Positions 11,816 to 24,517 of a stretch of 64,000 nucleotides of DNA are shown in pieces; positions within the stretch are counted from its first letter, which is position 1, and every line of letters starts with the position of its first letter. Origin of the DNA: Galeopsis tetrahit (lineage: Eukaryota; Streptophyta; Magnoliopsida; Lamiales; Lamiaceae). Below the pieces are notes generated by a model. That model ran no database searches and was not told the origin of the DNA. It saw only the letters and a list, made by a program, of their open reading frames with translations. Location of the stretch: contig OY776121.1 in the NCBI GenBank assembly GCA_963675135.1, forward strand, positions 76,902,875 through 76,966,874, given 5' to 3'. The translations under genes and the position numbers were made by a program.

Positions 11816-13549
11816 TTAAAGGTACCACAGAGATACTTCTTGCACAGAGTAGTCGACTGGTGTAAAATTGAACGGGGAACCAAATCTGAAGTCAGACATA
11901 TTCTCCACGCCAGTGAACGAGGGATTGTAAGACGATTTGCACTGATCATAATCGAACTCTGTTGATGGAAAAACAGAACTACACAACGGAGCACTAGTCT
12001 CCTGAAACATTGCTTCAGGCACAACTCCCTGTTTGAACAAGTCTTCTTGTTGGAGCTGTGTTCCTGTAGATTGGAAGGTACTATTATGTTGCAGATCGCT
12101 ATCATAGAATGACATGAGCTCAGATATACTTCTCCGTCCATCTTCTGGAATCCCAAGTCCAGAAACATCCACAGGGGTTGGGGCAGATGACTTGGTTTCA
12201 GTATATGGTCCAGACAGGACAGCTTTATTCCCAACATTCGTCTGATATCTTGGTCCGCTAGAAGAACTAAATCGGAATTGGCAATTCATTTGGTGATTGT
12301 TTCTCCAAGTGCGGTCATTAAAGCCCATGTGAATGTCACTATGAGGGCATTGTGGAAACTCACAGGTGAATATCTTTTGATCATTATGCTCCTCTTGAGA
12401 CTGCTGTTTCCTTTTCGGGATAAAATCTGAATCGAGATCGATGATCTCTCCCTTAACTGGAGCTAATGGTGGCAAAACACGTCCATCTTTCGGTGCATTA
12501 ATCCCAAAGCTGAAAGAAGCCCGGCCTAGGGGCTTATACTCCACTTCAACATCCCCCTCATCTTCAACGTTATAATCACTCGTCTCACCAATCAAATATG
12601 ATTCACTCCCATCTCCCAAGGACGGTGGCTGACAGCTGTCGGGATATAGTTTCCTCGATAGAGCGTCCTCTTGGTTAATTATAGCAAGCCAAGTTGCACT
12701 CTCCTTGGCTGTCATCTTATCCTGAAGGCATTTAGATTGCCTTACGAGCTTCCTGATCTTGGCAATATCAGGCGACATGTGTTTGATCACAGCTGTGAGA
12801 ACACTAACTTTCCACATCTTCTTCAAATCATGAGGCTTCTTATACGGAGGAGGCCCTTGATCGTTAGGCAAACCGAGCTGAGACCACCATTCCTCATTCC
12901 CAGTGGGCCACCAAGGTGGAGGAACACCTTTTTCCAACGGGAAACGCCTCTGAGGGGGATTGCAGTGCTGCATCAAAGAAGACAACAACGATCCAAGTGT
13001 AGTGTCCTGAAGCTCCTGAAGAGTATGAGGAGTGGACAAATTTGCATTCAATTCCTCAACTGTCCCAGTGATCGAATGGTCTGCCTGATACTTGGCTATT
13101 GCAGCTGGGCCATTGCGATCAAACCTGACTTTCTCCTTCCACCATGCACGAAGATTATCAGACGCACCCGTGACAGGTTTTCCTTTTTCTGGGATGATGC
13201 CATAAACGAAACCTTGAGCTTTACAAACTTCCATCATCTTCAACATATACTTCAAGATCCCGTCTTGTGCACGAGACATTTTCTTCCTTCTTGCTTGTTC
13301 GTGGGAGGGTTGCTGTCTCTTGGTGTCATCTGTCACCTCTTTAGTCTTCTTCTGCTCCTTGAGACGTTTTAAGAGCATCCTATCTCTCCACATTCTCCTT
13401 TCTAGCTCCTCAACATCCATCTCATTCTCATTCTCATCATCACTATAATCTTCATCAATCTGAAGCATAGGTTCAACTTCCCCACAAGTAGAAGTAGTTG
13501 AGAGAAAATCCAAATTACCACAGAAACCCATTTCCTCAAATATGCCCAT
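11816..13549 (-). CDS. EIL: EIN3/EIL ethylene-response transcription factor
   Basis: Nuclear DNA-binding protein acting at the end of ethylene signalling. The CDS is a single open frame of 577 aa, as is usual for EIN3/EIL genes, and a little shorter than EIN3 (about 628). Features: acidic N-terminus 'DEDYSDDENENEMD', a basic helix starting 'ELERRMWRDRMLLKRL' and the plant-specific EIN3 DNA-binding domain to about residue 300. That domain includes 'LRAWWKEKVRFDRNGPAA', the proline-rich 'GPPPYKKPHDLKKMWK' and 'KSAT'-like segments ('AKESATWLAIINQE'). The C-terminal half is low in order, as in the family. A 5'-UTR intron is likely (donor at 13950, possible acceptor at 13633). Assignment to one EIL subgroup is not possible by eye. 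Confidence 0.93.
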   Translation of the reverse strand: MGIFEEMGFCGNLDFLSTTSTCGEVEPMLQIDEDYSDDENENEMDVEELERRMWRDRMLLKRLKEQKKTKEVTDDTKRQQPSHEQARRKKMSRAQDGILKYMLKMMEVCKAQGFVYGIIPEKGKPVTGASDNLRAWWKEKVRFDRNGPAAIAKYQADHSITGTVEELNANLSTPHTLQELQDTTLGSLLSSLMQHCNPPQRRFPLEKGVPPPWWPTGNEEWWSQLGLPNDQGPPPYKKPHDLKKMWKVSVLTAVIKHMSPDIAKIRKLVRQSKCLQDKMTAKESATWLAIINQEDALSRKLYPDSCQPPSLGDGSESYLIGETSDYNVEDEGDVEVEYKPLGRASFSFGINAPKDGRVLPPLAPVKGEIIDLDSDFIPKRKQQSQEEHNDQKIFTCEFPQCPHSDIHMGFNDRTWRNNHQMNCQFRFSSSSGPRYQTNVGNKAVLSGPYTETKSSAPTPVDVSGLGIPEDGRRSISELMSFYDSDLQHNSTFQSTGTQLQQEDLFKQGVVPEAMFQETSAPLCSSVFPSTEFDYDQCKSSYNPSFTGVENMSDFRFGSPFNFTPVDYSVQEVSLWYL

Positions 13550-15386
13550 TTAGCCGACCCGCCAACCGTATCATGCAGAAAATTTCCAAATCCCAAATAA
13601 AGCAAGTAGAAACCTTAAGAATTCCCACAGATCTGATCCAAAATAATAATCAAGGAATTAATGGTTTAAGTAATCTAAAATCTAGTGTATGAACCAACAT
13701 AACTTCAAACAGGCTCATAATCAGTTCAATTTCAAGAAAATATTGATCCGATTAACAGCAAATAGGTTCTTCATGTGTTTCTATGATCTATAACATCCTC
13801 TTAAAATACATGATCTACAAGTCCATAAGAAGCAGATGAAAATACTATTGAGAAAAAATAAACCCTAACTATAACTACAGCAGCATAGAGTTGCAAAAAG
13901 TGAAACGTTGAATAATCAATTTCATCAAAAATCAAAATATAGAAACTTACAGATCTGTCTTCGTTTTACTTTCCCCTGGACTTGGTGTGTTTTGGATAAG
14001 GATTAAGGAGGAGGGATGGAGAGAAGGAAAGTCAAAGAGAAGAGAAGGTGGTGGCAGGCAACAAAGAAATGGGAAATGAGGCTGTCAATGTCTCATGTCT
14101 ACCTGAGCTGAGCAGCATTAACTAACCATGGTTGAGTTAGTATAACCAGTCAACCCATTTCCATGGCCGCCCATGTGCTCTAAATTGCTATTCAATTAAA
14201 CCTTTGCATAATAACCTTTTTGTTTAATCCTGGTGGGTTATTTTTTTTAGGAGGAAAAGGTCAGGCCAGTACCCGGTTCGTCACCATTCCAATCTAGAGG
14301 AACAAGCCAATTATAAGTAGAGGTAGTTAGTCTATGCACTTTTTTATTCGAGATATAAACACCACGATGTCCTTCATCCTTTACACAAAGCTAGCCTCAA
14401 AATTCAGATAGCTGGAATGACGATTGATGGCAGTCACAACATCTTTAGAATTAAAATGTGCACGTAGTTTTTTGGTTTAAGAAAATATATATGTAGATAG
14501 ATCAAAACCCTGTCCTCAATTTTTTAAATATGGCAACCATTAAATTCATGTCAATTTTCGACTTTCCGTTAAAAAAAAAAAAATCAAATTCAAATGAGAT
14601 GAATTGATGAAGTAATTTGGACTCCAAATTGAGTAATAAGGTCCATTGTCAGACGATAAATGTCATTTATTTCTCCTCGGACTGAATTCTTAGGTTGAAT
14701 TTACTTTCTCCTCGACAAGGCATGTGTCGTATTTGTACTCTATAAACAGTCAGGAATTAGAGATTAAAATGAAAACACTTTTGTGTTCTACTCATTTAAT
14801 TGTGAAAAACTATTGCACATGTTTTGAGAGTAAGATAAATGTGTAACGAGTAATATTTTGAGTTATACTTTTGTATATCTTTATAAATAAATAAAAATTA
14901 GTAAATTGAATGTGAAAAAAGTAATGATATATAAGCTAAATATGTGTATATTTTGAAAGTAGAAGTTATGAAAAAAAAATAAAAAAATTTGGGGGTTGGG
15001 GGGACTACACAAATTAATAAGAGATGTCTTAATATGATAAATATGTAAATTTTTTATGGACAATCGAGAGAGTATGATTTAAAATTAACTATCAACCATT
15101 TTAGGATGGGATATTATTTTATTAATTCTATTATTAAATTGAAAAAATATATATTCAATTGTATGTATAAACAAATTGCAGAAAAAGATTTGCCAAAAAT
15201 TAACTCAACCATTGTTCAATGACAACAAGCGCAAATGTATGAACCAGTTCTAAATTCGTAAATGAGAGGCCACATTAACTGGTAGATGGCCTAATTAAGT
15301 TAAAGTGGAGCGTAGAGTCTAGAAAAGCATTCAAACAGTAAAAACAGCCATAAACAGAAATATCTAAATCAAGGCTAATACTTCAA
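13550..15386. other. EIL 5' UTR/promoter and AGO6 3' flank
   Basis: Minus-strand 5' leader of the EIL gene with a probable intron (donor GTAAGTTT at 13950), then intergenic DNA rich in A/T up to the AGO stop codon. A short ORF near 14881-15063 is AT-rich noise. No transposon ends recognised. Confidence 0.5.
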
Positions 15387-18300
15387 TTAGCAGAAGAACA
15401 TGGAATTACATGTATTTGGATGCAGCCTTGGAAGTTCAGGCACAGCAGCAGCCACTCCCCCGCTGGCGGTAGAAGCACGGTCGGAGCTCCCCTCTTCAAA
15501 CTTGACGAACTGAGACATCTGAGCAGCAGCAAGATGTGCATAACATATTGGAGCAACTGCATAAAATCAAAATTCATAAGATTAAGTACAAAATTGAAAA
15601 GGACTAATGATATAAATTTAAGGAAATGGTGATGGTTATTATTACCTATAGAAATGGCACTAGTGCTTCTCTGATACCTGTAAAATCCATCAACATGAAT
15701 TAAATTTCAAGAAGTAACAAATTAAACATATCAAGTAGGAGTAGTAATTCTTACACATAGGATAGTGAGTGCACAAGTTCTTGAAGATCATCAGGCGAGA
15801 AACCAATCTCATCATGTAGCACATGGTAGTGCGTTGGCCGAGTAGTTCCCTGTACAACCATGCATTTTCGTATTCGTTAGTTTAAGTTAACAGAATCAGT
15901 GCTAGTGGAAATATCAGATATTCATCAAACTCACAATCATGCCCGCGTGAGCACACATGTAGAAGTCGTGCGTTTTTGGATGGCAAACTCCCTTATCAAT
16001 CACAGTACCTGATGAAATATTATCAAAATTTTACAAAATGTTGCTTCCATGACTCTATAAACGATAGGGGAGAGACAGAGAGAGTCGGACCTGGTGGAAC
16101 ATTATCGGGAGAGTTTGATTGGAAAAATTTGGTGTGGTGATTCTTCTGTGCCACCACTACCATGAACTTTGGATTCCATTGTTCATCCTTAAACTTGCAT
16201 GCCTAAATAAGAAATCAAAATACTTGGAATGTTATAGAAAGCAAAGACAAAACTCAAAATGCATGTTTCAAAACATGAACCTGGATAATTTGGTCCAACT
16301 CGATGTTCAACACTTGATTGAATTGGGACTCGCTCACCCCATCCCTAAAAGAAAATATACAAGGACAAGATTAATTAAAGTTTACAAAAACAATATGCAG
16401 ATAGAGTTAGTTGGTTGTCGTAGCTTACCTAAAAATAATTATATTTTCGGGTTTCACACGAGAACTATCGAAAAAGTCATCCAATAGCTCCCTACCAGAT
16501 AAACAGAGAAATGGTGATCAACAACAGTTGCTGTACTACATGTTAGAATGAAAATCTGCTGCAGGATGTGTACCTGAAAATTCCTTTATCCTCAGTGCCG
16601 GAAACTGGCTTAAAGAGAGAATCTATAATCTCCAATTTTGGTGACTGTGAACGTACAGCTGCCCTGTATTGCGAAATCGAAGGCCAATCTCTTGAACTAA
16701 CCACCTAATTTTTCAGAAAAAACAGCATCACATATCACATTATACATACAAGTACTACTATACTTAATCAGAAAAATGGTGAAGTGAAAGAAGACAGACT
16801 CACAGCAGCAATTGAAGGGACATCTCTACCAGGAGAACCATGCGAGACATCCATCCCAACAATCAGGGTGGGCACTCGACAAACGTAACATGGCATTGGG
16901 GAACGCTCAATAGATAACATTGAATTCATGCCACCAAGCTGTTAAAAAAATAGGAGGCAGTAGTTAGAATAAATCTGGAATAAGGAAAGAATAAATAAAG
17001 ATCTACTTACTAAACTAGGAAACATAATAGACAGAATCATAATATAATCCTCAACAAAAGTAAAACAACTTTTTACCTTGGCATTTATCTTGAGCAGCAA
17101 ATTGGTGAGGTACTGATCCTTAACATTTTGAGGTGGCGCAATGCATTGAGTAATTATGCCAAGATCCGCAAGAGTTTTCCTTTTCCATGGGCCTTAAATA
17201 AGAATGAGATCAAACGACTTCAGACGACAAAATAAAACCATACTTGACAGAATAGTAATCCAACAAATAACTACCATAGAGATCGGAGTTTTTCTTTTCC
17301 GGCAGAACACAGAGAATAAATTGAGGTGCCCCCGGAAGTCCTGCCTTCAGCTTTTCTATCATTTGATCCACCCTAATAGCAGCAGGCTTGTATTTGGATT
17401 GTGCATCCTCTTCAAAAACGGTGTAGTGTCTTTCGATAGACTACATTAAAAGAACAGCCATATTAGAAAATAAAGAATGAATATCAAACTTCTTACCATT
17501 ACAATACTCACAATTCCTTTCAAGTTGCCACATCTCCTCAAGTTATTACATATACTTTCCACATTGCGGTTATTGGAGAAGTTCACAGCTGTCCACTGTA
17601 CAAGCCTTGTTGTAGACCTAAACACATACTGCCAAGAGGAAAACATATGTGAGAATATGGGCTACTATCAATACAAAATCATGCATAAAAGAACTATACC
17701 TTATTGTTGAAGTTCCACCTTCCATTGCGTGGAACAAAATCCTCATTCTTCCCAACTTTAAGCTGTGCACAAAAAATAGAATAGGGTAAGATATGTGAAA
17801 AATATAAAAAGTTAAACCGTCATCTAAAGGTGGACGTTGGGTACCTTCGGTGGCGCCAAAACACGTCCCTCAATACTAGTAAACTCATTGCTAACTGAAA
17901 TCTTACAGGCTTGAAGAAGAGAGTCTGCAGCATAGTTGCTGCTAACCAATGCCTAAACGCAGATCAAAACTTGTCAAAATGTTAAAACATAATATTCAAA
18001 AAATAAACACTACTCAGAAAAGATTATTGTATCTCACCTGTGTCAAGACATCCATCCTCTCGTGAGGTTTTTTTCGAGATTTCTCCACAAGTGACGCTCT
18101 TTGGAGATTCGACAGAGCTTTAGTATAGCGTTGCAGAGAAACTAACGAGCATAGCTGTCAAAAGAGACATGTACTCCGATCATTTTAGTGCACCAAAACT
18201 TATAATGTTATGCATTATTCTACAGGAAGAACATACCTCCAGAGGTATGTAAGTGGCTTTTTTCGATTTCCCAACATTTATACAAGGAAAATCTCCCGAG

Positions 18301-19808
18301 TACTTGAGAGGGATTTTGCGGTGTCTGACAAAATAATCATACACGGTTATCTCCACTTCTATTGCATCACTGGCACCTTCTCTTCTTTGTTTGAATAAGA
18401 ACCTAAAGCAAAAAAATACAAGGATGATAAGAATTTCAAAACATACATATAATTAAGTGAAAAGATAAAGCAAACTCACGTTTGGTCTTTGCAGCGTAAG
18501 TCACTCAACCCAGTGATCTTGTACTCCACACTTGAAGTGGAAGCCCTGATCCTCAGATTCTTCAGCGTTCTTTTGGCCTGTTTACAATAAGTAGACAAGT
18601 GAAGATATGAATTGCATGAGGAGTTGTCAAATGTGAGAAACATCTCATTACCTTAGTCCAATCAATGTGTTCTACACGATCAACTTTTTGATTAAAAAGA
18701 AGAAAATCTTTAACCGGTCCTGGCTTAACAATCATGGTGGTTGACATATCTACAAAACAGCCAAACGCACAATTTGAGCCTTTTCCGTTCTAGAAACCAA
18801 CACATATGTCATAGAACTATTCAAAAAACTTACCCATATTCAAGGAAAGGCCTCCTTGCGTTGCCCGAAAGCTTGAATGAAAACCACGGCAACCAAACAC
18901 TCCACCGCCTATATCCACGAAATTCCTTGAGTCGTTGTGGAAGAATGATTGACGCACTATAAGACACCCCCTACACCAGAAAAGAAGCATATGTTTAACT
19001 CAAATCACCCCAAACTAAAAAAGGAAAATCCATTATTACATACTTTTGAGCCGCATTCTGTCTTAAGATAATATCGAGCACCCTCACAGCATCCTGAAAT
19101 TGATCAGAATCTTTTCCCTGAAGAGCATCTGTTATGGCTTGAATTGGGATCTTTGCAGCATAGCTGATATCTACTTTGTATGTTTTTGAACGAGGCTGCC
19201 TTCGTGATCTTTTTGAATCACTTCCATCATCTCCAGGGCTTCCATGCCCACGGCTCCTGCACATACACAAACATCACATAAAATCTACAAGCCATGACAT
19301 TAAGTAACGAATGTCAATCCTACTTACCTATTTAATGAGCCGTCGTCCATGATTACATTAAACTCCATCTTGTTTTGAGGCAACGGACCAACGGTGAACA
19401 AAGCCTTTTCACCATCATATGCAAACGTTTGCTCATCAAGCTCATTCCTGTAGGTTTCCTGCAATTTACTAATTATCGTTCTTCCAACGCCTTTTGCATC
19501 AACAGGGGTATCATCTTCGTATTTCATGGAAACCTACAAACATCAAACAAACATTAAGAAAGTAATTCATTCAACAACTTTTCCAAAAAATCAGAAATAA
19601 ATGCACATACAGTGTAGTGATAAAAGTAGCCATCGGTCCTCGATATAGAAACTTTGAAGTGATTAGTAAGTAACGAGATACGTTGGCCTCTGGAAGCAGT
19701 TCCAGGTCTAGCCATGGGAAGACGATTAACAGCTTTCTGCGGCACAAAATTTGGTGGTATGATAGGGGGAGGTGGGGGTAGCATTTCCGAACTCTTTGAA
19801 TGTTCCAT
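15387..19808 (-). CDS. AGO6: Argonaute of the AGO4/6/9 clade, AGO6-like
   Basis: Small-RNA-guided effector of RNA-directed DNA methylation, binding 24-nt siRNAs in the nucleus. The 22 exons I rebuild are: 19808-19611, 19533-19328, 19256-19044, 18970-18834, 18749-18652, 18577-18480, 18402-18237, 18154-18038, 17952-17845, 17762-17700, 17628-17512, 17440-17275, 17192-17077, 16938-16804, 16704-16574, 16491-16429, 16344-16281, 16202-16091, 16008-15935, 15849-15755, 15677-15646 and 15556-15387. All reading phases close, giving about 892 aa. The protein starts with a short Pro-rich N-terminus, then N/L1/PAZ, MID and PIWI. The catalytic DDH set is visible: Asp in 'VGMDVSHG', Asp in 'DGVSESQF' and His in 'HYHVL'. 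It ends 'NSMFFC', as AGO4-clade members do. 'FTVGPLPQN' and 'VPELPRLH' favour AGO6 over AGO4, from recall. The residues I can read are intact. Confidence 0.92.
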
Positions 19809-20740
19809 TCCAACCTAAGAAGCCATTCAAATTAACCACAACAAATACATATCAGTCACTATTAACTAAATTAACTAGAAAATAAGAATCTAGAGTACTG
19901 TTTAGACAATAAATAAAGTGATGGCCAAATTTTTCAATCATCATAACACTAGTTATAAATCATAAACTAAATTCGTATCACCACAAAATACAGATTGCAA
20001 ATATAGATTTTCACAAAAACAACATGTTTTTCTCTTTACCATAGGTGCCTAAAAAAATATTGAACAGGCTTGCCAAAACATTACAACCAAACAAAACGTT
20101 AAACTAAGAAGAACACCTAAACAAACTTTCATATTTAATGATTTCAAGAACTTATTTTAAAAAAAAAATTGTTAACACAGAAAGTGCAGATTCTCTATCA
20201 TATGGCCTTGAAAAAGCTTTCAATCAAATTAAATATCCTAAAACGGAATGAAACAAACACCAAAAAGAAAAAGAAAGCGCGTTACAGAAAATTAAAAACA
20301 AAAAAATACAGTCTAGTAAAACAAAGAAAAAGTATCAGGATTCAGGATTTAAGAAAATCCATTGCCAACTTTCAAAAAACAAAGTTAAACAAAAAAAAAT
20401 ACTCAAACATAGTTTGTCAGTGAAAAAAACATATATAGCACAACATAAACATTACAGAAAAACCCAAAACCCAGAAAATCGCGAATCTGCAGCGAAAAGC
20501 ACAACACTAACAAAAACAAGCAAAACAACAAAATAAAAACTCAAAAACCATGAAAAAACTCGAAAGTTGGATTATCTTACAAAAGATTAATGACGCCGTT
20601 GGCAAAGAAAACAAGCAAGTTGCAGTATAAAGAGGAGTTAGAGGAGCGTTTTTGTTGTCTACTTAAAGAGAAAGAGAGATGAACTTGTTTACAGCTGCAG
20701 TGGTAGTGCCTGCGGCCTTCTGTATTCTCTGTCTCTATTA
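19809..20740 (-). other. AGO6-like 5' UTR with intron and proximal promoter
   Basis: On the minus strand a donor 'cttttgtaag' sits at 20580 and an acceptor 'cttcttag' ends at 19815. This predicts a 766-bp 5'-UTR intron ending six bases before the ATG. The first non-coding exon would start around 20650-20740. The ORF at 20169-20423 is A-rich intron noise. Confidence 0.5.
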
Positions 20741-21871
20741 TGGCTGCACACCTTTAAAAAAAAAAAAAAAACCTCGTACCTTGAGGGCACAACCGTCATT
20801 TACGTAGCTTACTAATTATGGTCATGAACTGTGGAACAGTATTAATGGGAGCAAATTTTAAAAACAGTAGTCAATTTTAAGCTTAACAACAAAGGATATT
20901 ATTTTAATACTAGTTGACAAGAATTGACTGTTGACGAACGAAAAGAGTAAATGTTTATAATTACAAGCTTTTGAATAAAAAATCACATTAACATATTTAT
21001 AATCATACACTAATTTTGCTAGATTTTTTTAATTTTATTAGACGTGTAGTTTAGATAAATATCATACATTATTTGGGATAGATTGTTATAAAATACTCTT
21101 TTATTCTCTAAAGATTTGTGAAATATATGGCCAAATTATACATTATATTTTGGAAAAAAATTCCCATCAAAATCTTATCTTCCTATAAATTTTGTGATAC
21201 GAGTATATTTTTTCCTATAAAAAATTAAAAGGATAGTCGATTCAAAATATTTTCTAATTTAGGTAGAATTTTATTTATTCTTATAAATAAGTATTTTCCT
21301 TTTTTATTAAAAGTCTTTTTATTTTTTTTTTGGAATAACGTATTGAACTTGGTAATAAGAATCCTATACTAATATTACCTTATTTTGGAAACTTTTAAAT
21401 AGATAGGGAAAATTGATATGAAGGGTGTGTTTGGATGTGCTACCCCATTAAAAATTTTGTTTTAATTTTTCTTTTAAACTAAAATGATTTTAATAATTTT
21501 ATAATGATGGTGAAATAAGTTTTGAAAAAGGGAAAAGAAATCGACAATAAAAAGAAAGCGACAAATTGTTAACTTTCAAAAACTTACAGTACCGACGTTA
21601 AATAAAAAATACACTTATTTGTCATTTTATGTCACAGTGAAAACTATATATAACACAACATAAAAAATAAAAATCTTAAATTTGCAACTAAAAGCACAAC
21701 AATTGCACCTAAATTACAAGAAAGAGTTAGGATACGTGTTTAATTCGGGATTTCATATTCGAATTTCAATATTCAATTACATTCACCTTTAAAAATGTCT
21801 ATATATTATAATATAACATCACACATTCTTATTGATTTAACATGAAGTTACACCATATTTTACTTAACATT

Positions 21872-21985
21872 CCAAAACAAACATAAGATTTCTCTTAATT
21901 CCCCTCCTACATAATCCCAAACATCCCAAAACAAACATAAGATTTCTTCGAATTGCCCTCCTATATAATCCCAAAACAAACACTA
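21872..21985. repeat. Imperfect tandem duplication, about 60 bp
   Basis: A segment reading 'ccaaaacaaacataagattt' through 'cctcctacataatccc' occurs twice in a row with small changes. A third partial start follows at about 21970. Confidence 0.6.
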
Positions 21986-22948
21986 CCTCAAAAAAATACT
22001 AATAAAAAAATCAGACATTATACATAAGACATTCATATTTGCATTAGGGGTGACCCCGATACCGATGAGTAATATTTTGGCCTAAATTTAACTACCAAAC
22101 AAGTCCTCATCGGCCCGAACCTGACCCTGACGAAGAATAACCCTGACGAAGAATAAAAGATATTAGAAAGAAACGATATTTGTAAAAAAAATTGAAAATA
22201 TAAAGTTAGTTATTAAATTTCCACAATTTTTAAATTTTATCGATATCCATATTCTATATTGATAAATCCATCGATATTTTCACAAATTTAAGATCTCGAT
22301 ATTTTCATTGATACTGATATTTTTTACCTTGCATGATATTTCTATAAATTTAAGGTCTCGATATTTTCATCATATTTTTTACCTTGCCTATGAGTATGGG
22401 GTTTTTTTCGATTCGAAATCTGAATTATTTAATTATTAATTTTGTATTTTAATAATTATTACATCCTCCTTAAAAACTATTAGGCCCTTCTTTTGAATTT
22501 TTTTTTTTTACAAATTGATTAAGATATATAGCAATAGAGTGATATGCAATTGATTTGATTGTACCTATACAATCCAATAAAATAAATTAAATTAAATTAA
22601 ATTGAATTTATATATACATTCAATTACATAGGATTTGGAACGTTGATTTAGAAAACGATATGAAAAATAGGCTTTCAAATACATTGTTTGATTATTTTAA
22701 TACTCAATGCACTAGTTGTAAGTCTAACCCATTTTAATTATTTTGGATGTTTTTTTTTTTTTTAATTTTACTTACCTTTGTTGGTGGCGTAGGCTTGACT
22801 CTCAAGTCTCAACTCGGTCATAGGCTATAGTATGTTTATGCATCTAATCTATCAATAAATATACTAAGCAAACGAGTTTTCCTGACTCATATAAATTTTT
22901 ACCTTATTTATTTTTTCACATATTTTGAAATTTGATTTTTTTTTTTTC

Positions 22949-23295
22949 GTATTACTCTCTTACCCTTTTTTTATTTTTTTTCCTTTTTTGCTCTCCTCTT
23001 TTTCCTTCCATGAAGGCTCAAATTCAATTTTCTTCCTTATTTGTTTCTTCTCATATTTTGAATCAAAATAATTATTTTTCTCAATTACTCCCTTACCATT
23101 TTATTTTTCTTTTCCGCCCTCCTTTGTTTTCCTTCCTTGTTCAATTCTCATTTCAGGGATCAAATTCAATTTTTTTTTTCCTTATTTACTTCTTCTTGTA
23201 CGTTGAATTCAAAAAAAATTCTATTACTCCCTTACTTTTTTTACTCTTTCAAATTCAATTTTTATCCTTATTTATTTCATCCTAAATTTTGAATC
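22949..23295. repeat. Pyrimidine-rich tandem repeat, about 130-140 bp x3
   Basis: Three degenerate units each begin 'attactc(t/c)cttac' and continue through 'caaattcaatttt' and 'ttatttgtttcttctcatattttgaat'-like text. Unit starts are near 22949, 23080 and 23219. Confidence 0.55.
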
Positions 23296-23508
23296 CCTTT
23301 TTTTAAAATCTCGTTATACATTAAATGTGAGTATTTTAAACTATTTACACACTTTTTATATATAAATAACTATAAATTGGGACACACGAAAAAGTAAATT
23401 TTAACTATTTTTATGGGATTGATGAATCATTAAGGAAGACTCCTACTTATAATTAAACTCAACATAAGTTACATAACATTATTAATTTGTTCACTTAAGA
23501 CGTATCAG

Positions 23509-24184
23509 TAGAGATGTTTATCCGGGCCGGGCTAACCGGGCTGGCCCGTTTAACCCTGAAAAATACAGGGTTAGGGTTCATGAATTATAGGCCCGTTTAA
23601 AACCGGGCTTTTTTGACCCGGACCTGTTAGCCCGTGGGCTAAATCGGGCCAGCCCGTAGGGCTACAGGGCCAGCCCGCTAGCCCGAGTTGTTAGTTTTTT
23701 TTTTGTTTTTAATAAATAACCTAAGAACAAATTTTGGGTCATTTGACCAATAACCATAACTATAAGCATTAAGAAGCTCATTACCATTCATTAGTCATTA
23801 TTACTATTTTTTATTTTATTATTTTTTATTTTATTATGATATTTTTTTTTAGCTTTATTGGATCATATTAAAGACCAATAAGTTATAGAATTGTATTTAA
23901 ATTATACTTTTGTTTTCTTATTTACTAATCATTAACTAATTATGTATTTTTCTATTTTATTTGCTTGTTGGGTACGTGCCAATTGAAACTTTTAATTTTA
24001 AAAGAAAAAAAAAATATTGTAGCCCGTTAGTGGCCCGTTTAGCCCGTGGCCCGCTAGGGTTAGGGTTAGGTCCCAACAATTGTAGGCCCGTTAAATATGA
24101 ACCGAATAAGGCCCTAACCCGTTTAACCCGTAGCCCTGTAGGGCTGGCCCTATAGGTCTAGGGCCAGCCCGATAGACATCTCTA
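23509..24184. mobile_element. Non-autonomous hAT element, family 1, copy 1
   Basis: Starts TAGAGATGTTTATCCGG and ends ATAGACATCTCTA; these are inverted repeats matching the hAT terminal pattern YARNG. A perfect 8-bp target duplication, CGTATCAG, flanks it (23501-23508 and 24185-24192). The ends are rich in 'gggctagcccg'-type words; the interior is AT-rich and non-coding. Confidence 0.85.
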
Positions 24185-24192
24185 CGTATCAG

Positions 24193-24517
24193 TATACATA
24201 ATTAAATAGTACTCCATATTCGTTCAATATTTCACAAAGGAAAGCAAAAAAATCATGAAAGGTGGGGTAGTTAATAAGAATATTAGTAGTTGATACTGAA
24301 AACTCATAAGGATTTGAATTTCGAGAATGATATGACTAATGAATAATGTCCATAAACATGTGTATCCTCTTCTCTCTCTTTTCCAACTTAATTATTACTA
24401 CAAGTCTACAATGGAAGAAAAGGATCCTGTTTCACGAATCTAGTAATTGTACAATTCCTATTTATCATAATATAAAAAGAAACCCAATGATGATATAAAA
24501 ATAGTACTCATTATTTC
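24193..24517. other. Flank, possibly left half of a split Stowaway MITE
   Basis: No gene. From 24212 the sequence 'ctccatattcgttcaat' resembles the reverse complement of the element end at 36280-36296, with TA at each outer border. The piece plus 36025-36296 may be one Stowaway-like MITE split by the retrotransposon. Confidence 0.35.

Larger units (their letters stand above)
20741..23508. other. AT-rich intergenic DNA
   Basis: Promoter flank of the AGO gene running into low-complexity AT-rich DNA. Apart from the two small repeats listed separately I see no gene, RNA or complete transposon. The 117-aa ORF at 22932-23285 is a T-rich low-complexity reading. Confidence 0.5.

Noticed and set aside
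12671..13372. 233-aa plus-strand ORF
   Set aside because: It lies wholly antisense to the conserved EIN3 domain and has no domain or splice support; it is a shadow reading frame.
22932..23285. 117-aa hydrophobic ORF
   Set aside because: Translation of a T-rich tandem repeat; no initiation or splice context.
24052..24075. Telomere-like 'agggttagggttag'
   Set aside because: Only two units, inside the terminal region of a hAT MITE with defined ends.
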